Position numbers and translations under genes: made by a program. This document shows, piece by piece, positions 1 through 8,017 of a DNA stretch of 35,273 bases (positions are counted from its first letter, which is position 1; each line of letters begins with the position of its first letter). Location of the stretch: NCBI GenBank assembly GCA_002424635.1, contig DIKT01000067.1:22720-57992 (forward strand), read 5' to 3'. This DNA is from Desulfobulbaceae bacterium UBA5611 (GTDB taxonomy: Bacteria > Desulfobacterota > Desulfobulbia > Desulfobulbales > Desulfocapsaceae). A model generated the notes under the pieces. It was not told the origin of the DNA and made no database searches. It worked only from the letters and a program-made list of their open reading frames with translations.

Positions 1-722
1 ATAGTGGAGGCCACAGGTAGAAGAAAGCTGAATTCGTGTTCATATTTACCGACCAGACGCTTGGCAGCAGCTAAAAGATCGGGGAGCAGTGCGGAGATCT
101 CTTTTTTACGGCTGCCGGGCAGAAGGCCTACCAGTTTATGCTCCGGGTTGACTCCATACTTGCGACAAAAGGATGCTCGGTCCATTGTCACTTTGACTGA
201 ATCAAGCAGTGGATGCCCCACATAATGGGCCTCAACCCCACGACTGCGATAAAAAGACTCTTCAAAGGGCAGAATAACTCCCATCGTATCAATCAACTGA
301 CCAATTGTTTTTACCCGTCCGGTGCGCCAGGCCCATACCTGGGGGCTGATATAATAAAAGACAGGAATGCCCAGCTTTTTTGCCCTTTTGGCCAGGAGCA
401 GATTAAAATCCGGAAAATCAATTAAAATCAAAAGATCCGGCGGATCTTCCTTTATCCTTTGTTTTATTATCTTTAGTGCTGCCAGGATGTCAGGCAAATG
501 AGTAAACACCTCGGCCAGACCCACCACCGCAATTTTGCCGGCATCAAAAAGCATTTCAACGCCGGCGGCCGCCATTTCCCTGGAACCCATACCACAGAAG
601 ACAAGCCCTGGCCTCTGTTGGCGCATGGCCTGAACCAGATGAGCGCCATGGAGATCACCAGAGGCCTCTCCGGCAATAATCATAATTTTTTTAGCTGTAA
701 CAGGAAGATCGTCAATGTTCAT
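1..722 (-). CDS. lpxB: Lipid-A-disaccharide synthase LpxB (partial, C-terminus beyond window)
   Basis: This gene encodes the glycosyltransferase that joins UDP-2,3-diacylglucosamine to lipid X to form the lipid A disaccharide at the inner membrane. About 240 N-terminal residues are visible; the family is usually about 380 long, so the 3' part lies off the window. Reading from the ATG at 722, the protein opens with MNIDDLPVTAKKIMIIAGEA, and the GEASGDLHGA motif typical of LpxB follows at about residues 18-27. Further on it shows DFPDFN, FYYISPQVWAWR and YVGHPLLD, all family hallmarks. The start overlaps the stop of the upstream dehydrogenase gene by four bases (ATGA), so the two are almost certainly co-translated. 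No frameshift is seen in the visible part. Identity is very secure. Confidence 0.96.
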   Translation of the reverse strand, partial: MNIDDLPVTAKKIMIIAGEASGDLHGAHLVQAMRQQRPGLVFCGMGSREMAAAGVEMLFDAGKIAVVGLAEVFTHLPDILAALKIIKQRIKEDPPDLLILIDFPDFNLLLAKRAKKLGIPVFYYISPQVWAWRTGRVKTIGQLIDTMGVILPFEESFYRSRGVEAHYVGHPLLDSVKVTMDRASFCRKYGVNPEHKLVGLLPGSRKKEISALLPDLLAAAKRLVGKYEHEFSFLLPVAST

Positions 723-1714
723 AATATTTTCTTCATTTTCAGGGCTGCGTTAACCTGCTGATATACTTCCAGATCCTTATTCTGGCTGATCTGCTCCATT
801 ACCAGGAGGGCCACCTCGAGGGCGCGGCGTCCTGCGCGTCCGGAAACCAGGGGCTCTTTTCTGTCCCTGACACATTGAACAAAATGGATAATCTCATCAT
901 TTAAAGCATCACTTTCAGGAAAAGAGGTGACCTGGGTATCCTGTCCAGGGGCGCCATTTTCTTGAATATCACCAGTCAGATGGATAGTCATCACTTTTCT
1001 GCTCGCAAAATCAACATTGATATAAGAACCGGGTTGAAATATCCGCATTTTGCGCATGTTGGTCAGGGCAATGCGACTGGCCGTCACATTGGCAGTGGCC
1101 CCATTTTCAAAGACAAGACGGGCATTGACAATATCAGTGGTAGCCGTCACTACCGGGGCACCGACTGTTTGAATGGACTTCAGGGGTGAATGAACAATAC
1201 TGAGAATAATATCAATATCATGAATCATGAGATCAAGTACGACATCCACATCCACCCCTCGGTTCTTGAAGGTTGAGATCCGGATGCTTTCAATGAATAC
1301 GGGAACAGTCAAAAATTTTTCCATGGCCAGGACAGCCGGATTAAAACGCTCCAGATGCCCTACCTGCAGGATCAGTTTTTTGGCATCCGCCCGCTGAATC
1401 AAGTCATCGGCCTCAGCCAGGGTGGTAGTCATCGGTTTTTCCAGCAGGATATCTACCCCCGCCTCAATACAATCAAGCGCCACCTGATGATGAAAGCTGG
1501 TGGGCACTACAATAGAGACCGCATCAACTTTTGGTAATAGCTCGCGGTAATCAGTAAAAGCTGCACAACCATAATCCGCGGCAACCTTGGCGGCAATCTC
1601 CGGATCATTATCAACAACGCCGACAAGCTCCACCCCTGCCATTTTGGCATATTTCTGGGCATGAAATTTTCCCAGATAACCTACACCAATCACTCCGGCC
1701 TTTACTATCTTCAT
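719..1714 (-). CDS. Gfo/Idh/MocA-family NAD(P)-dependent oxidoreductase, lpxB-coupled
   Basis: The protein has 331 residues. It has an N-terminal Rossmann fold with the dinucleotide loop GVIGVGYLG at about residues 7-15, the family's catalytic EKP motif at residues 92-94, and a C-terminal substrate domain containing HDIDI and GGA-type segments. Members oxidise or reduce sugars, often nucleotide sugars. The gene overlaps lpxB by four bases and is the first gene of the operon visible here. In some bacteria a relative, GnnA, oxidises UDP-GlcNAc at C3 so that GnnB can make the 3-amino sugar for amide-linked lipid A. That role is possible here, but no aminotransferase partner is visible, so the substrate is unassigned. 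The start at 1714 has an AAGG Shine-Dalgarno sequence just upstream. The family call is secure; the function is open. Confidence 0.9.
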   Translation of the reverse strand: MKIVKAGVIGVGYLGKFHAQKYAKMAGVELVGVVDNDPEIAAKVAADYGCAAFTDYRELLPKVDAVSIVVPTSFHHQVALDCIEAGVDILLEKPMTTTLAEADDLIQRADAKKLILQVGHLERFNPAVLAMEKFLTVPVFIESIRISTFKNRGVDVDVVLDLMIHDIDIILSIVHSPLKSIQTVGAPVVTATTDIVNARLVFENGATANVTASRIALTNMRKMRIFQPGSYINVDFASRKVMTIHLTGDIQENGAPGQDTQVTSFPESDALNDEIIHFVQCVRDRKEPLVSGRAGRRALEVALLVMEQISQNKDLEVYQQVNAALKMKKIL

Positions 1715-1724
1715 CTACAATCCT

Positions 1725-1756
1725 TGTGATTTTTCAAGATTTAAATCACATCTTGA
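1725..1756 (-). promoter_or_regulatory. Two overlapping, mutually exclusive inverted repeats in the leader of the Gfo/Idh-lpxB operon
   Basis: TGTGATTT at 1725-1732 pairs perfectly with AAATCACA at 1743-1750 (8-base stem, 10-base loop). The stem ends directly beside the AAGG ribosome-binding site of the gene starting at 1714. A second repeat, TCAAGAT at 1734-1740 with ATCTTGA at 1750-1756, uses the loop of the first. The two stems cannot form together. A role in translational control is inference. Confidence 0.4.
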
Positions 1757-1870
1757 TCCTAAGTTAACTGCTGAAATAGAAAAATTCCAAGCTGCATCTA
1801 AAACAAAAGAGCCTGCATAAAAATATTATTACAGGCCTTCTTCTAAAAGAGAGTTATTTTAATATAAAAC

Positions 1871-1897
1871 GGATTCATCTTAATTATACATGAATCC
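1871..1897. repeat. 8-base inverted repeat in the lpxK upstream region
   Basis: GGATTCAT at 1871-1878 and ATGAATCC at 1890-1897 are exact reverse complements separated by 11 A/T-rich bases. The repeat sits about 235 bases upstream of the lpxK start and about 160 bases upstream of the divergent operon. It could be an operator or a weak hairpin. No T-run follows that would make it a clear terminator. Confidence 0.4.
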
Positions 1898-2132
1898 TGA
1901 TGCTTATTTTAAATTCTACCTGCGTTCATTACACTAACCAGCTCACTGTTCTCTCTTCCGGGGCATTTTTATAGCTGAAACTCTTCATAAAAGAGAGTAT
2001 TCAATGATCACCTAAAAAATAAAATATATTAATATCATTTGATCAAAAAAAACACCTTTTTCAATTTCCTGTCTACGCGTTAATAAATTCATGTCTTTTA
2101 TAGATCAATATTCCTTTAATTAGGTCACTCCT

Positions 2133-3185
2133 ATGCCTGATTCAAAAAAAAACTTATATCTGTTGGGACGACCCTTTAGTCCGCTGTACAGTGCGACCAT
2201 GAAGCTTCGCTCCTCGTTATACAAAAGAAATTTTTTTCGTCGCTATAAAATGGCGGTGCCGGTTATCTCGATCGGCAATCTTACTATGGGCGGAACAGGT
2301 AAGACTCCTATCGTTAGTTATCTGGCCAATTTCCTAAAGGATCAGGGTTACAAACCAGCTATAATTAGCCGTGGTTATGGCGGCGTCACCGGCAATAAAG
2401 TCAATGTGGTATCAGATGGTAAAGAGATTTTCCTTGATGCTGAACAGGCAGGGGACGAACCGAGACTCATGGCCGAGACCTTAGCCGGGATACCCATTAT
2501 AACGGGTATTGTTCGGGCCCTGCCTTGCCAATATGCCATTCAGGCTCTCGGCTGTGATATCCTCTTATTAGATGACGGCTTTCAACATTTGGCCGTTGAC
2601 CGTGATATCAATCTGGTATTATTCAGCGCGGATTATCTTGCCGGCAATAGCCGGGTCTTCCCTGGTGGCGATCTACGGGAACCTGTTTCTGCCCTTCTGC
2701 GTAGTGATGCTTTTCTCATGACAGGCACCTCACCGCGCAATAGAGACAGGGCCCAGCGTTTTGCTGCTTTGTTGCAGAATCGTTTTCCTCACAAACCTGT
2801 TTTTTTTAGTTCTTACACAGCTGATGCGGCAAAAGAGGCAACAACAGACCAGACATATCCACTCACCATACTGCCTAAGCCGCTCTATGGTTTTTGCGGT
2901 ATTGCCAGGCCGGCAGCTTTTCAACATACCCTGAGCGAGCAAGACATTTCCTTAACTGGTTTTACCGGCCTCAGGGATCATCAACCTTATACCTCGCGAA
3001 TTATAAGGCAGATTCAGAAAGAAGCCTTGAATACCGGAGCTCAGGGACTTATTACTACCGCGAAAGATATGGTTAAACTAAAAAACTTTGACTTTTCTCT
3101 TCCCCTTTTTAGTCTGCAAATGCAAACTCATATCGATAACGAATTAAAATCTTTTATTCTGGAAAGACTCCATCCGCTTAAATAA
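2133..3185 (+). CDS. lpxK: Tetraacyldisaccharide 4'-kinase LpxK
   Basis: LpxK phosphorylates the 4' position of the tetraacyl disaccharide-1-phosphate to form lipid IVA at the cytoplasmic face of the inner membrane. The 350-residue protein is slightly longer than the E. coli enzyme (328). It shows the LpxK-type P-loop GNLTMGGTGKTP (GGTGKT at 53-58) and the family motif LLLDDGFQH with its Asp pair at 147-148. SRGYGG at about residues 86-91 is also typical. The ATG at 2133 is taken because the N-terminus matches the family length. The gene diverges from the lpxB operon and is followed by lpxC after about 200 bases. It probably has its own promoter. Identity is secure. Confidence 0.96.
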   Translation: MPDSKKNLYLLGRPFSPLYSATMKLRSSLYKRNFFRRYKMAVPVISIGNLTMGGTGKTPIVSYLANFLKDQGYKPAIISRGYGGVTGNKVNVVSDGKEIFLDAEQAGDEPRLMAETLAGIPIITGIVRALPCQYAIQALGCDILLLDDGFQHLAVDRDINLVLFSADYLAGNSRVFPGGDLREPVSALLRSDAFLMTGTSPRNRDRAQRFAALLQNRFPHKPVFFSSYTADAAKEATTDQTYPLTILPKPLYGFCGIARPAAFQHTLSEQDISLTGFTGLRDHQPYTSRIIRQIQKEALNTGAQGLITTAKDMVKLKNFDFSLPLFSLQMQTHIDNELKSFILERLHPLK

Positions 3186-3261
3186 AATGAAGTGTTTTCT
3201 ACCACATTCCAGCTCTTAGTGTTTTTTTTCCCACAATACCTTAACAGCTAAGCCCGCGCCC

Positions 3262-3279
3262 AATATGTTTTAACATATT
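3262..3279. promoter_or_regulatory. Perfect palindrome upstream of lpxC, candidate enhancer-binding-protein site
   Basis: AATATGTT (3262-3269) and AACATATT (3272-3279) are exact inverted halves with a two-base spacer. The centre lies about 66 bases upstream of the GC of the sigma-54-like -12 element, within the range used by activators of sigma-54 promoters. The sequence is A/T-rich, so chance occurrence is possible. Confidence 0.4.
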
Positions 3280-3322
3280 AAAATATAAAGAAATTTATTT
3301 TACTTATATCAGCATTTTATGG

Positions 3323-3338
3323 TGGCTTGATTTTTGCA
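3323..3338 (+). promoter_or_regulatory. Sigma-54-type (-24/-12) promoter candidate for lpxC
   Basis: The sequence TGGCTTGATTTTTGCA keeps the invariant GG (3324-3325) and GC (3336-3337) exactly 12 bases apart, with full TGGC and TTGC elements of the RpoN consensus. Expected transcription would start near 3349, giving a leader of about 38 bases before the lpxC ATG at 3387. An AAGG ribosome-binding site lies in that leader. Binding by RpoN is inferred from the match alone. Confidence 0.6.
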
Positions 3339-3386
3339 TAATTTTATATAAAATTCATTATATTAAATTAAATACAAGGCTTTACA

Positions 3387-4388
3387 ATGACACATCAGAC
3401 AGAATCATTTCAACATACCGTGCGTAGGACTATCCATTGTTGTGGCATTGGTCTACACTCCGGTGCACCTGTTAATCTGGCGATCAAACCAGCCCCTGCC
3501 AACAACGGGATTCGTTTTTTCCGTTGCGATATGACTTCCGGTCTGCATATCCAAGCTCTTATGGACAAAGTTGTTGATACCTGCCTTGCCACCACTCTGA
3601 GTGACAACGGCATCACAGTCTCCACCACAGAACATCTCATGGCCGCCCTGCACGGCTACGGTATTGATAATGCCGATATTGAACTTGACGGTATTGAAGT
3701 GCCGATCATGGATGGCAGCGCCGGCCCTTTTATGCTTCTTCTCAAGCAGACAGGAAAACGAAAACAGGCAGTCCTGCGTAAAGTCTTACGTATCACCAAA
3801 GAGATTACATATAATGATGGTGACAGCCTTATCCGGATTCTTCCCTACGATGGGTTTAAAGTCAGCGGCAAGATCAGTTTTAATGACGAACTCATACAGA
3901 CTCAGCGTTATTCCATTAATCTGACCGGAGACCGCTTTGCCAAAGAGATATCGATGGCCAGAACCTTTGGCTATGTGGAACAGGTGGAAGAATTATGGGA
4001 GAAAGGTTTGGCACTAGGCGTAAATCTAAGCAATGTCATTGCCATTCACTGGGATAGAAAGACAGTCTTGAACGAAGAAGGTTTGCGCTTCAGCGATGAA
4101 TTTATCCGGCATAAAGTTCTTGATCTGGTCGGAGATCTGGCGCTTCTTGGCTGCCCTATCCTTGGTCATGTTATTGCCCATCGCACCGGACACACCCAAC
4201 ACCTGGCTTTCATGCAGGCCATCGCCAACGCTACAGATTGCTGGGAACTGATTGAAATGAATAAAAACGGCAATCACTCGGTCCTGGATCAGGTCATCTC
4301 CAGCACCAAAACAGCAGGCGACATGATTTTCCCGTTTTTCACTCCCCAGGCCACGCATACAGCCATCTCCACGTCACCCTCCTGCTAA
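3387..4388 (+). CDS. lpxC: UDP-3-O-acyl-N-acetylglucosamine deacetylase LpxC
   Basis: LpxC is the zinc amidase that performs the first committed step of lipid A synthesis, removing the acetyl group from UDP-3-O-acyl-GlcNAc. The protein is 333 residues, about 28 longer than E. coli LpxC. The zinc ligands are visible: His83 in TTEHLMAAL, and His242 and Asp246 in HKVLDLVGD. The catalytic His269 lies in GHTQH. The extra length falls mainly in a C-terminal tail after the last conserved block. The start is supported by an AAGG Shine-Dalgarno about eight bases upstream. The gene is followed by a long-stem terminator and a convergent gene, so it is probably monocistronic. Its promoter looks like sigma-54 type, which is unusual for an essential, normally housekeeping gene. 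Confidence 0.96.
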   Translation: MTHQTESFQHTVRRTIHCCGIGLHSGAPVNLAIKPAPANNGIRFFRCDMTSGLHIQALMDKVVDTCLATTLSDNGITVSTTEHLMAALHGYGIDNADIELDGIEVPIMDGSAGPFMLLLKQTGKRKQAVLRKVLRITKEITYNDGDSLIRILPYDGFKVSGKISFNDELIQTQRYSINLTGDRFAKEISMARTFGYVEQVEELWEKGLALGVNLSNVIAIHWDRKTVLNEEGLRFSDEFIRHKVLDLVGDLALLGCPILGHVIAHRTGHTQHLAFMQAIANATDCWELIEMNKNGNHSVLDQVISSTKTAGDMIFPFFTPQATHTAISTSPSC

Positions 4389-4476
4389 CAACCCTGCTTA
4401 GTGTTTGAAGGCCCAGCAGGAAGCACAAGGAGGCGAGAGTTATAGCGCGTGTTTTATATTGTTTGATAAGATAGAC

Positions 4477-4541
4477 ACCAGATATAGAGAATTTCTCTGA
4501 AAACTCGTTAAAGAGCGATTAATCTATATCTGGTTCTTTTT
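4477..4541 (+). terminator. Long-stem terminator downstream of lpxC
   Basis: ACCAGATATAGA (4477-4488) and TCTATATCTGGT (4523-4534) form a perfect 12-base stem around a 34-base loop. The stem is followed directly by a T-rich run to about 4543. It lies between convergent lpxC and the epimerase gene. The loop is longer than usual but contains its own short CTCT/AGAG pairing. Confidence 0.65.
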
Positions 4542-5549
4542 TTATTTATAGTAATCTTTATACCATTCCACAAATTTACGTACACCTTCTTCTAATGAAG
4601 TAGCCGGTTTATAATCAAAATCCCGGATCAACTCATCTACATCAGCATAAGTAACCTGAACATCACCAGGCTGCATGGGCAGGAAGTTTTTTTCCGCTTT
4701 TCGTCCCAGATTGTCCTCGAGCACCTGGATGAAATACAGCAGCTTCTCTTTTTTATTATTACCTATATTATAAATACGGTACGGGCAGTATGAGGTAGCC
4801 GGATCAGGGAAGTCCCCGTTCCACTGCGGATCAGGCTCAGGCACCTTGTCAATAACCCGGACAACCCCTTCGACGATATCGTCTATATAGGTAAAATCAC
4901 GTTCCATATTACCGTTATTAAAAACATTAATCGGTTCACCGGCAAGGATGGCTTTGGCGAACAGGACTGGCGCCATGTCCGGTCTGCCCCATGGGCCATA
5001 GACGGTAAAAAAACGCAGCCCGGTGGTGGGCAACCCGAAAAGATGACTGTAAGTATGAGCCATCAATTCGTTGGCCTTTTTTGAGGCCGCATAAAGGGAG
5101 AGCGGATGATCTACATTGTCATGGATCGAATAAGGATGCCTGGTATTGGCACCGTACACCGAACTGGAAGAGGCATAGACAAAGTGTTTAACGCCTGAAT
5201 GGCGACAACCCTCCAGGATATTAACAAAACCGACAATATTGGTATCTACATATGAGTAGGGATTAATCAGGGAATAGCGCACCCCGGGCTGGGCCGCCAA
5301 ATTGACCACCGCATCAAAACTGTGCTCCTGAAACAACTTTTCCATGGCCTGACGATCGGCTATGTCTATGTTGATAAAACGGACATTTGGCCCGGTTGCC
5401 AGATGAGTCAGTCTGTCTTTTTTTAACTGGGGATCGTAATAATCAGTTAAGTTATCGATACCGACTACTTCCGCATCCTTGTCAGCCAATCGTCTCACCA
5501 GATGCGCTCCTATAAAACCAGCAGCCCCTGTTACCAGTATTTTTTTCAT
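4542..5549 (-). CDS. UDP-glucuronate 4-epimerase (NAD-dependent epimerase/dehydratase family)
   Basis: This extended short-chain dehydrogenase probably interconverts UDP-glucuronate and UDP-galacturonate for surface polysaccharide or LPS core. The 335-residue length fits. The NAD loop TGAAGFIG occupies residues 7-14, the active-site Ser cluster lies near 127-130 (YASSSSVYG), and the catalytic pair is Tyr153 and Lys157 (YAASK). Features that favour glucuronate epimerases over UDP-glucose epimerases are DNLTDYYDPQLKKDRL, NLAAQPGVRYS and RFFTVYGPWGRPDMA, the last typical of the CapI/LpsL group. A run of pyrimidine-rich sequence containing an AAGGA ribosome-binding site precedes the ATG. It is convergent with lpxC and about 80 bases downstream of the aldolase gene, so it may be co-transcribed with it. 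Confidence 0.88.
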   Translation of the reverse strand: MKKILVTGAAGFIGAHLVRRLADKDAEVVGIDNLTDYYDPQLKKDRLTHLATGPNVRFINIDIADRQAMEKLFQEHSFDAVVNLAAQPGVRYSLINPYSYVDTNIVGFVNILEGCRHSGVKHFVYASSSSVYGANTRHPYSIHDNVDHPLSLYAASKKANELMAHTYSHLFGLPTTGLRFFTVYGPWGRPDMAPVLFAKAILAGEPINVFNNGNMERDFTYIDDIVEGVVRVIDKVPEPDPQWNGDFPDPATSYCPYRIYNIGNNKKEKLLYFIQVLEDNLGRKAEKNFLPMQPGDVQVTYADVDELIRDFDYKPATSLEEGVRKFVEWYKDYYK

Positions 5550-5631
5550 GGCTTCCTTAATTTTTCATTTTTAATCATTGACCTAAAATTCAATAGCTTG
5601 TTGTGCGACCAACTGATGCATGCCAGCCGAC

Positions 5632-6915
5632 TCAATCGTCAAAGTTACCTTGCGGCCCATTATTAACAACAAGTGTTTTCGCCCGTTCAATTATCAATTC
5701 TCGAGTCCATTGCGCCGGATCTTCAATCATGCCGACTTTGGGCCCCAGGTCATAAGAACCAGCCTCAAGAATTACCTCTCTGGCATGGGTGGCACTGCCT
5801 CCGGCATAAAATACATCCATCAGCATGGTATAGACAAAATCTTCCACTCTTTTGGCCATGCGTTCCCGAATCTTGCGGGGCTGCCCCAGGAGCCGGGGTT
5901 CAAAAGGCAGATTCAGTTTTTTATAATCGCCGCTTTTCCATCCTTTGCTCTCGGCATATGAGGTCATCTGTTGCCACATTTCCTCAGTGACTCCTTCACC
6001 GCTCACCTTTTTCAAGTTGCCGCTATCATCGAGAATGGCATTGCCATATTCATTAACTTCTACCCCCCAGGAAACCATCTGCAGGGCTGTGGCCACATTG
6101 GCCTTGGTGGTGTGCGTCTGTTTGGCAATTTGTCGTAACCGCTCTGAGCTGTTGCCGGAAGTACCATGCTGGGCACCGGAGGTACCATAGGGGACCAGAG
6201 CCTTGTGTATCTCGGCTGTCAATTCCACCTGAATCCCCTGACTGCTCGCTTCCATGCCATGTGTGGTCCCGTTATTAAGGGCGATCCAGTCGGCACAGAT
6301 CCCATGGGCGTTCAGGCCCTTGATAAGAAAAGAGGCATCATCAACGGTGGAGAGACCTTGCGAACCTTTGATCTCACCCACTTCCGTCTCGAGTCCTGAC
6401 CACGAAGGGATCAAGGCATTAAGCTCAATATTGGCCAATAGGTTCAGATCATCAGCCATATGGGATGCATCTATGGCAATAGAGGTAATTCCTGCCTCAA
6501 AAATCGTGGGAATTTCAACTCTAGCCATCGCCAGATCTTCGATCTTCTTGATGCCATAATGATCGGCATGGATGGCCACCGGCACGGTAATCCCCAGCTC
6601 ATTACACATGGCATCAACCTGCCTGGCCATATTCCAGTAATTAACGGCGCAATAGCCCTGGGCGCCGCCCTCAGAACGGGCAATCTCAATGATCAATGCC
6701 GCATCTGCCCGCTGAGCTGCCTGCAGGGCCCCGCGAATAATAAATATATTACGGCCATTAGCCGCCATAGTCATGGCCCCGCCTTTGGCCTGCAGGGCAC
6801 GGTCAATGACCTTGCCGCTGACCAGCAGGGCGTGGGAGTGAGGAAACAATTGTTTGATATTGGGGGGACGTCCAATCTCCAAGGCTTTTGCAAAATCTCC
6901 GGTCACGCTCATCAC
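5632..6915 (-). CDS. Class II (zinc-dependent) aldolase, fructose-bisphosphate aldolase family
   Basis: The protein has 427 residues, longer than the usual 285-360 of class II aldolases. All metal and catalytic residues can be placed: HADHYG at 116-121 gives catalytic Asp118 and zinc ligand His119, ETEVGEIKG gives the Glu region, NNGTTHGM gives a His, and GAQHGTSGN gives the last His with the phosphate-binding loop. The extra length is an N-terminal segment and a long C-terminal region beginning near residue 290, suggesting a divergent subfamily. Fructose-1,6-bisphosphate cleavage or synthesis in glycolysis/gluconeogenesis is the likeliest role, but tagatose- or other ketose-bisphosphates are possible. 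It may start at the second Met. It lies between tatC and the epimerase, all on the minus strand. Confidence 0.85.
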   Translation of the reverse strand: MMSVTGDFAKALEIGRPPNIKQLFPHSHALLVSGKVIDRALQAKGGAMTMAANGRNIFIIRGALQAAQRADAALIIEIARSEGGAQGYCAVNYWNMARQVDAMCNELGITVPVAIHADHYGIKKIEDLAMARVEIPTIFEAGITSIAIDASHMADDLNLLANIELNALIPSWSGLETEVGEIKGSQGLSTVDDASFLIKGLNAHGICADWIALNNGTTHGMEASSQGIQVELTAEIHKALVPYGTSGAQHGTSGNSSERLRQIAKQTHTTKANVATALQMVSWGVEVNEYGNAILDDSGNLKKVSGEGVTEEMWQQMTSYAESKGWKSGDYKKLNLPFEPRLLGQPRKIRERMAKRVEDFVYTMLMDVFYAGGSATHAREVILEAGSYDLGPKVGMIEDPAQWTRELIIERAKTLVVNNGPQGNFDD

Positions 6916-7022
6916 AATCTCCAGTTAATAAAATAATAAAAATTAATAGCTTCTACTTATATCGTACCAACAGAAAAAAATCCAGAAAGGCGGGGAAGAA
7001 ATCATTATCTCTGAATAATTTT

Positions 7023-7852
7023 TTAAGGGTTACCATCCTTCTGTTCATCTGCCGTTGGCTGAAAACTGGTAAAGCTTTTTCGCCCAAACAACCAGACGGC
7101 AACGATACTGATCTCGTACAGAACCATCAGTGGTACCGCCATCATCAGCTGATTCACAACATCCGGGGTGGGAGTTAGAACAGCGGCGATAATAAAATTG
7201 ACCAGAATGGCGTATTTACGGTTACGGTTCAAAAAAGATAAAGTGATCACCCCGATCTTGGCTAGAAAAACCATCAACACCGGCATTTCAAAAATCACAC
7301 CAAAGGCGATCAGCAACCGAATCGCCAGTGAAAAATATTCACTGACTGCCGGCAACGACATCAAAAATTCATTACTGTAGCCGACAAGAAAACGAAAGGC
7401 TGGCGGGAAGACTACCAGATAGCCAAAGGAAGCACCACTTAGGAAACAAAGAGTAGAAAGAAAGGAGAAAGGCAGCAGTACGCGTTTTTCATGTTTGTAG
7501 AGACCAGGGGCTAGAAAACGCCAGATTTGATAAAAAATAACCGGACTGGCCAGCAATAGACCACAGACCAGAGCGAGCTTCAGATAAAAAAAAACCCTTC
7601 CTGATATGAAGTAAAGATCAGTGATGAGCCCTCAGGCAGGACATCAGTAAGTGGCTTGAAAAACCAGATCCCTATGGAGTCAACAAAACCATAGGCGCCG
7701 GCAAAGCCAATAACCACCGCCGCTAAAGAAATAAGCAGACAGGAACGCAGATCACGGAGATGATCCGTCAGAGTCTGAGGATGGAATATAGCCTCCCCGC
7801 TCGTCTGCTCCTGATCTGATTTTTGTTCCAGTTTATTATTTTGTTCCATCAT
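7023..7852 (-). pseudogene. tatC: Twin-arginine translocase subunit TatC, frameshifted at a 9-base homopolymer
   Basis: TatC is the multi-spanning receptor of the Tat export pathway. The reading frame from 7852 (or the adjacent ATG at 7849) encodes the N-terminal part, with HLRDLRSCLL and the first membrane span, up to TSYQEGFFFI, then stops at 7580. The next frame continues perfectly with YLKLALVCGLLLASPVIFYQ, then RFLAPGLYKHEKR and the remaining spans to 7023. The break is at nine A on the plus strand (nine T in the coding strand), 7586-7594. One extra base would restore EGFFFYLKLAL, the expected family sequence. The total length of about 276 residues is normal. A sequencing or assembly error is the simplest explanation. 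A true mutation or transcriptional slippage on the homopolymer is also possible. No tatA or tatB is next to it. Confidence 0.88.
7586..7594 (-). other. Nine-base homopolymer at the tatC frameshift (possible slippage site)
   Basis: Nine consecutive A on the plus strand read as T in the tatC coding strand. The zero frame ends two codons later with TGA, and a one-base insertion restores full-length TatC. Runs of nine or more A/T are known substrates for RNA polymerase slippage and also for sequencing error. Confidence 0.7.
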
Positions 7853-8017
7853 GGCTCTTCTTGCTATTATTTTCTCCAAAGGCTATAATATTGCGACATT
7901 GTGGAGGGATATTTTGACATCGAACAGATCGCTAGATAAGGATCGAGACATATCCTTATTTTCAATTACATACCATCCACAACCTCTCTTGGCAACCCCT
8001 TCAATAAAGGCTTAATA

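Larger units (their letters stand above)
1715..2132. other. AT-rich divergent intergenic region between the Gfo/Idh-lpxB operon and lpxK
   Basis: These 418 bases lie between divergent lipid A genes and contain no convincing gene. They must carry promoters for both directions, but no clear sigma-70 pair stands out. Visible structure includes a hairpin in the minus-strand leader (1725-1750), an 8-base inverted repeat (1871-1897) and a weak GG/GC pair with sigma-54 spacing (1962-1975). Most of the stretch is A/T-rich. Confidence 0.6.

Noticed and set aside
1725..1750. CRP-like site TGTGA-TCACA
   Set aside because: The half-sites are too far apart for the usual six-base spacing; a hairpin is the better reading.
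1960..1975. Second sigma-54 promoter upstream of lpxK
   Set aside because: GG/GC spacing fits, but the -24 and -12 elements match poorly and the distance to lpxK is about 160 bases.
3189..3225. Terminator after lpxK
   Set aside because: Only a six-base stem with a bulge, and the T-run is about 10 bases away.
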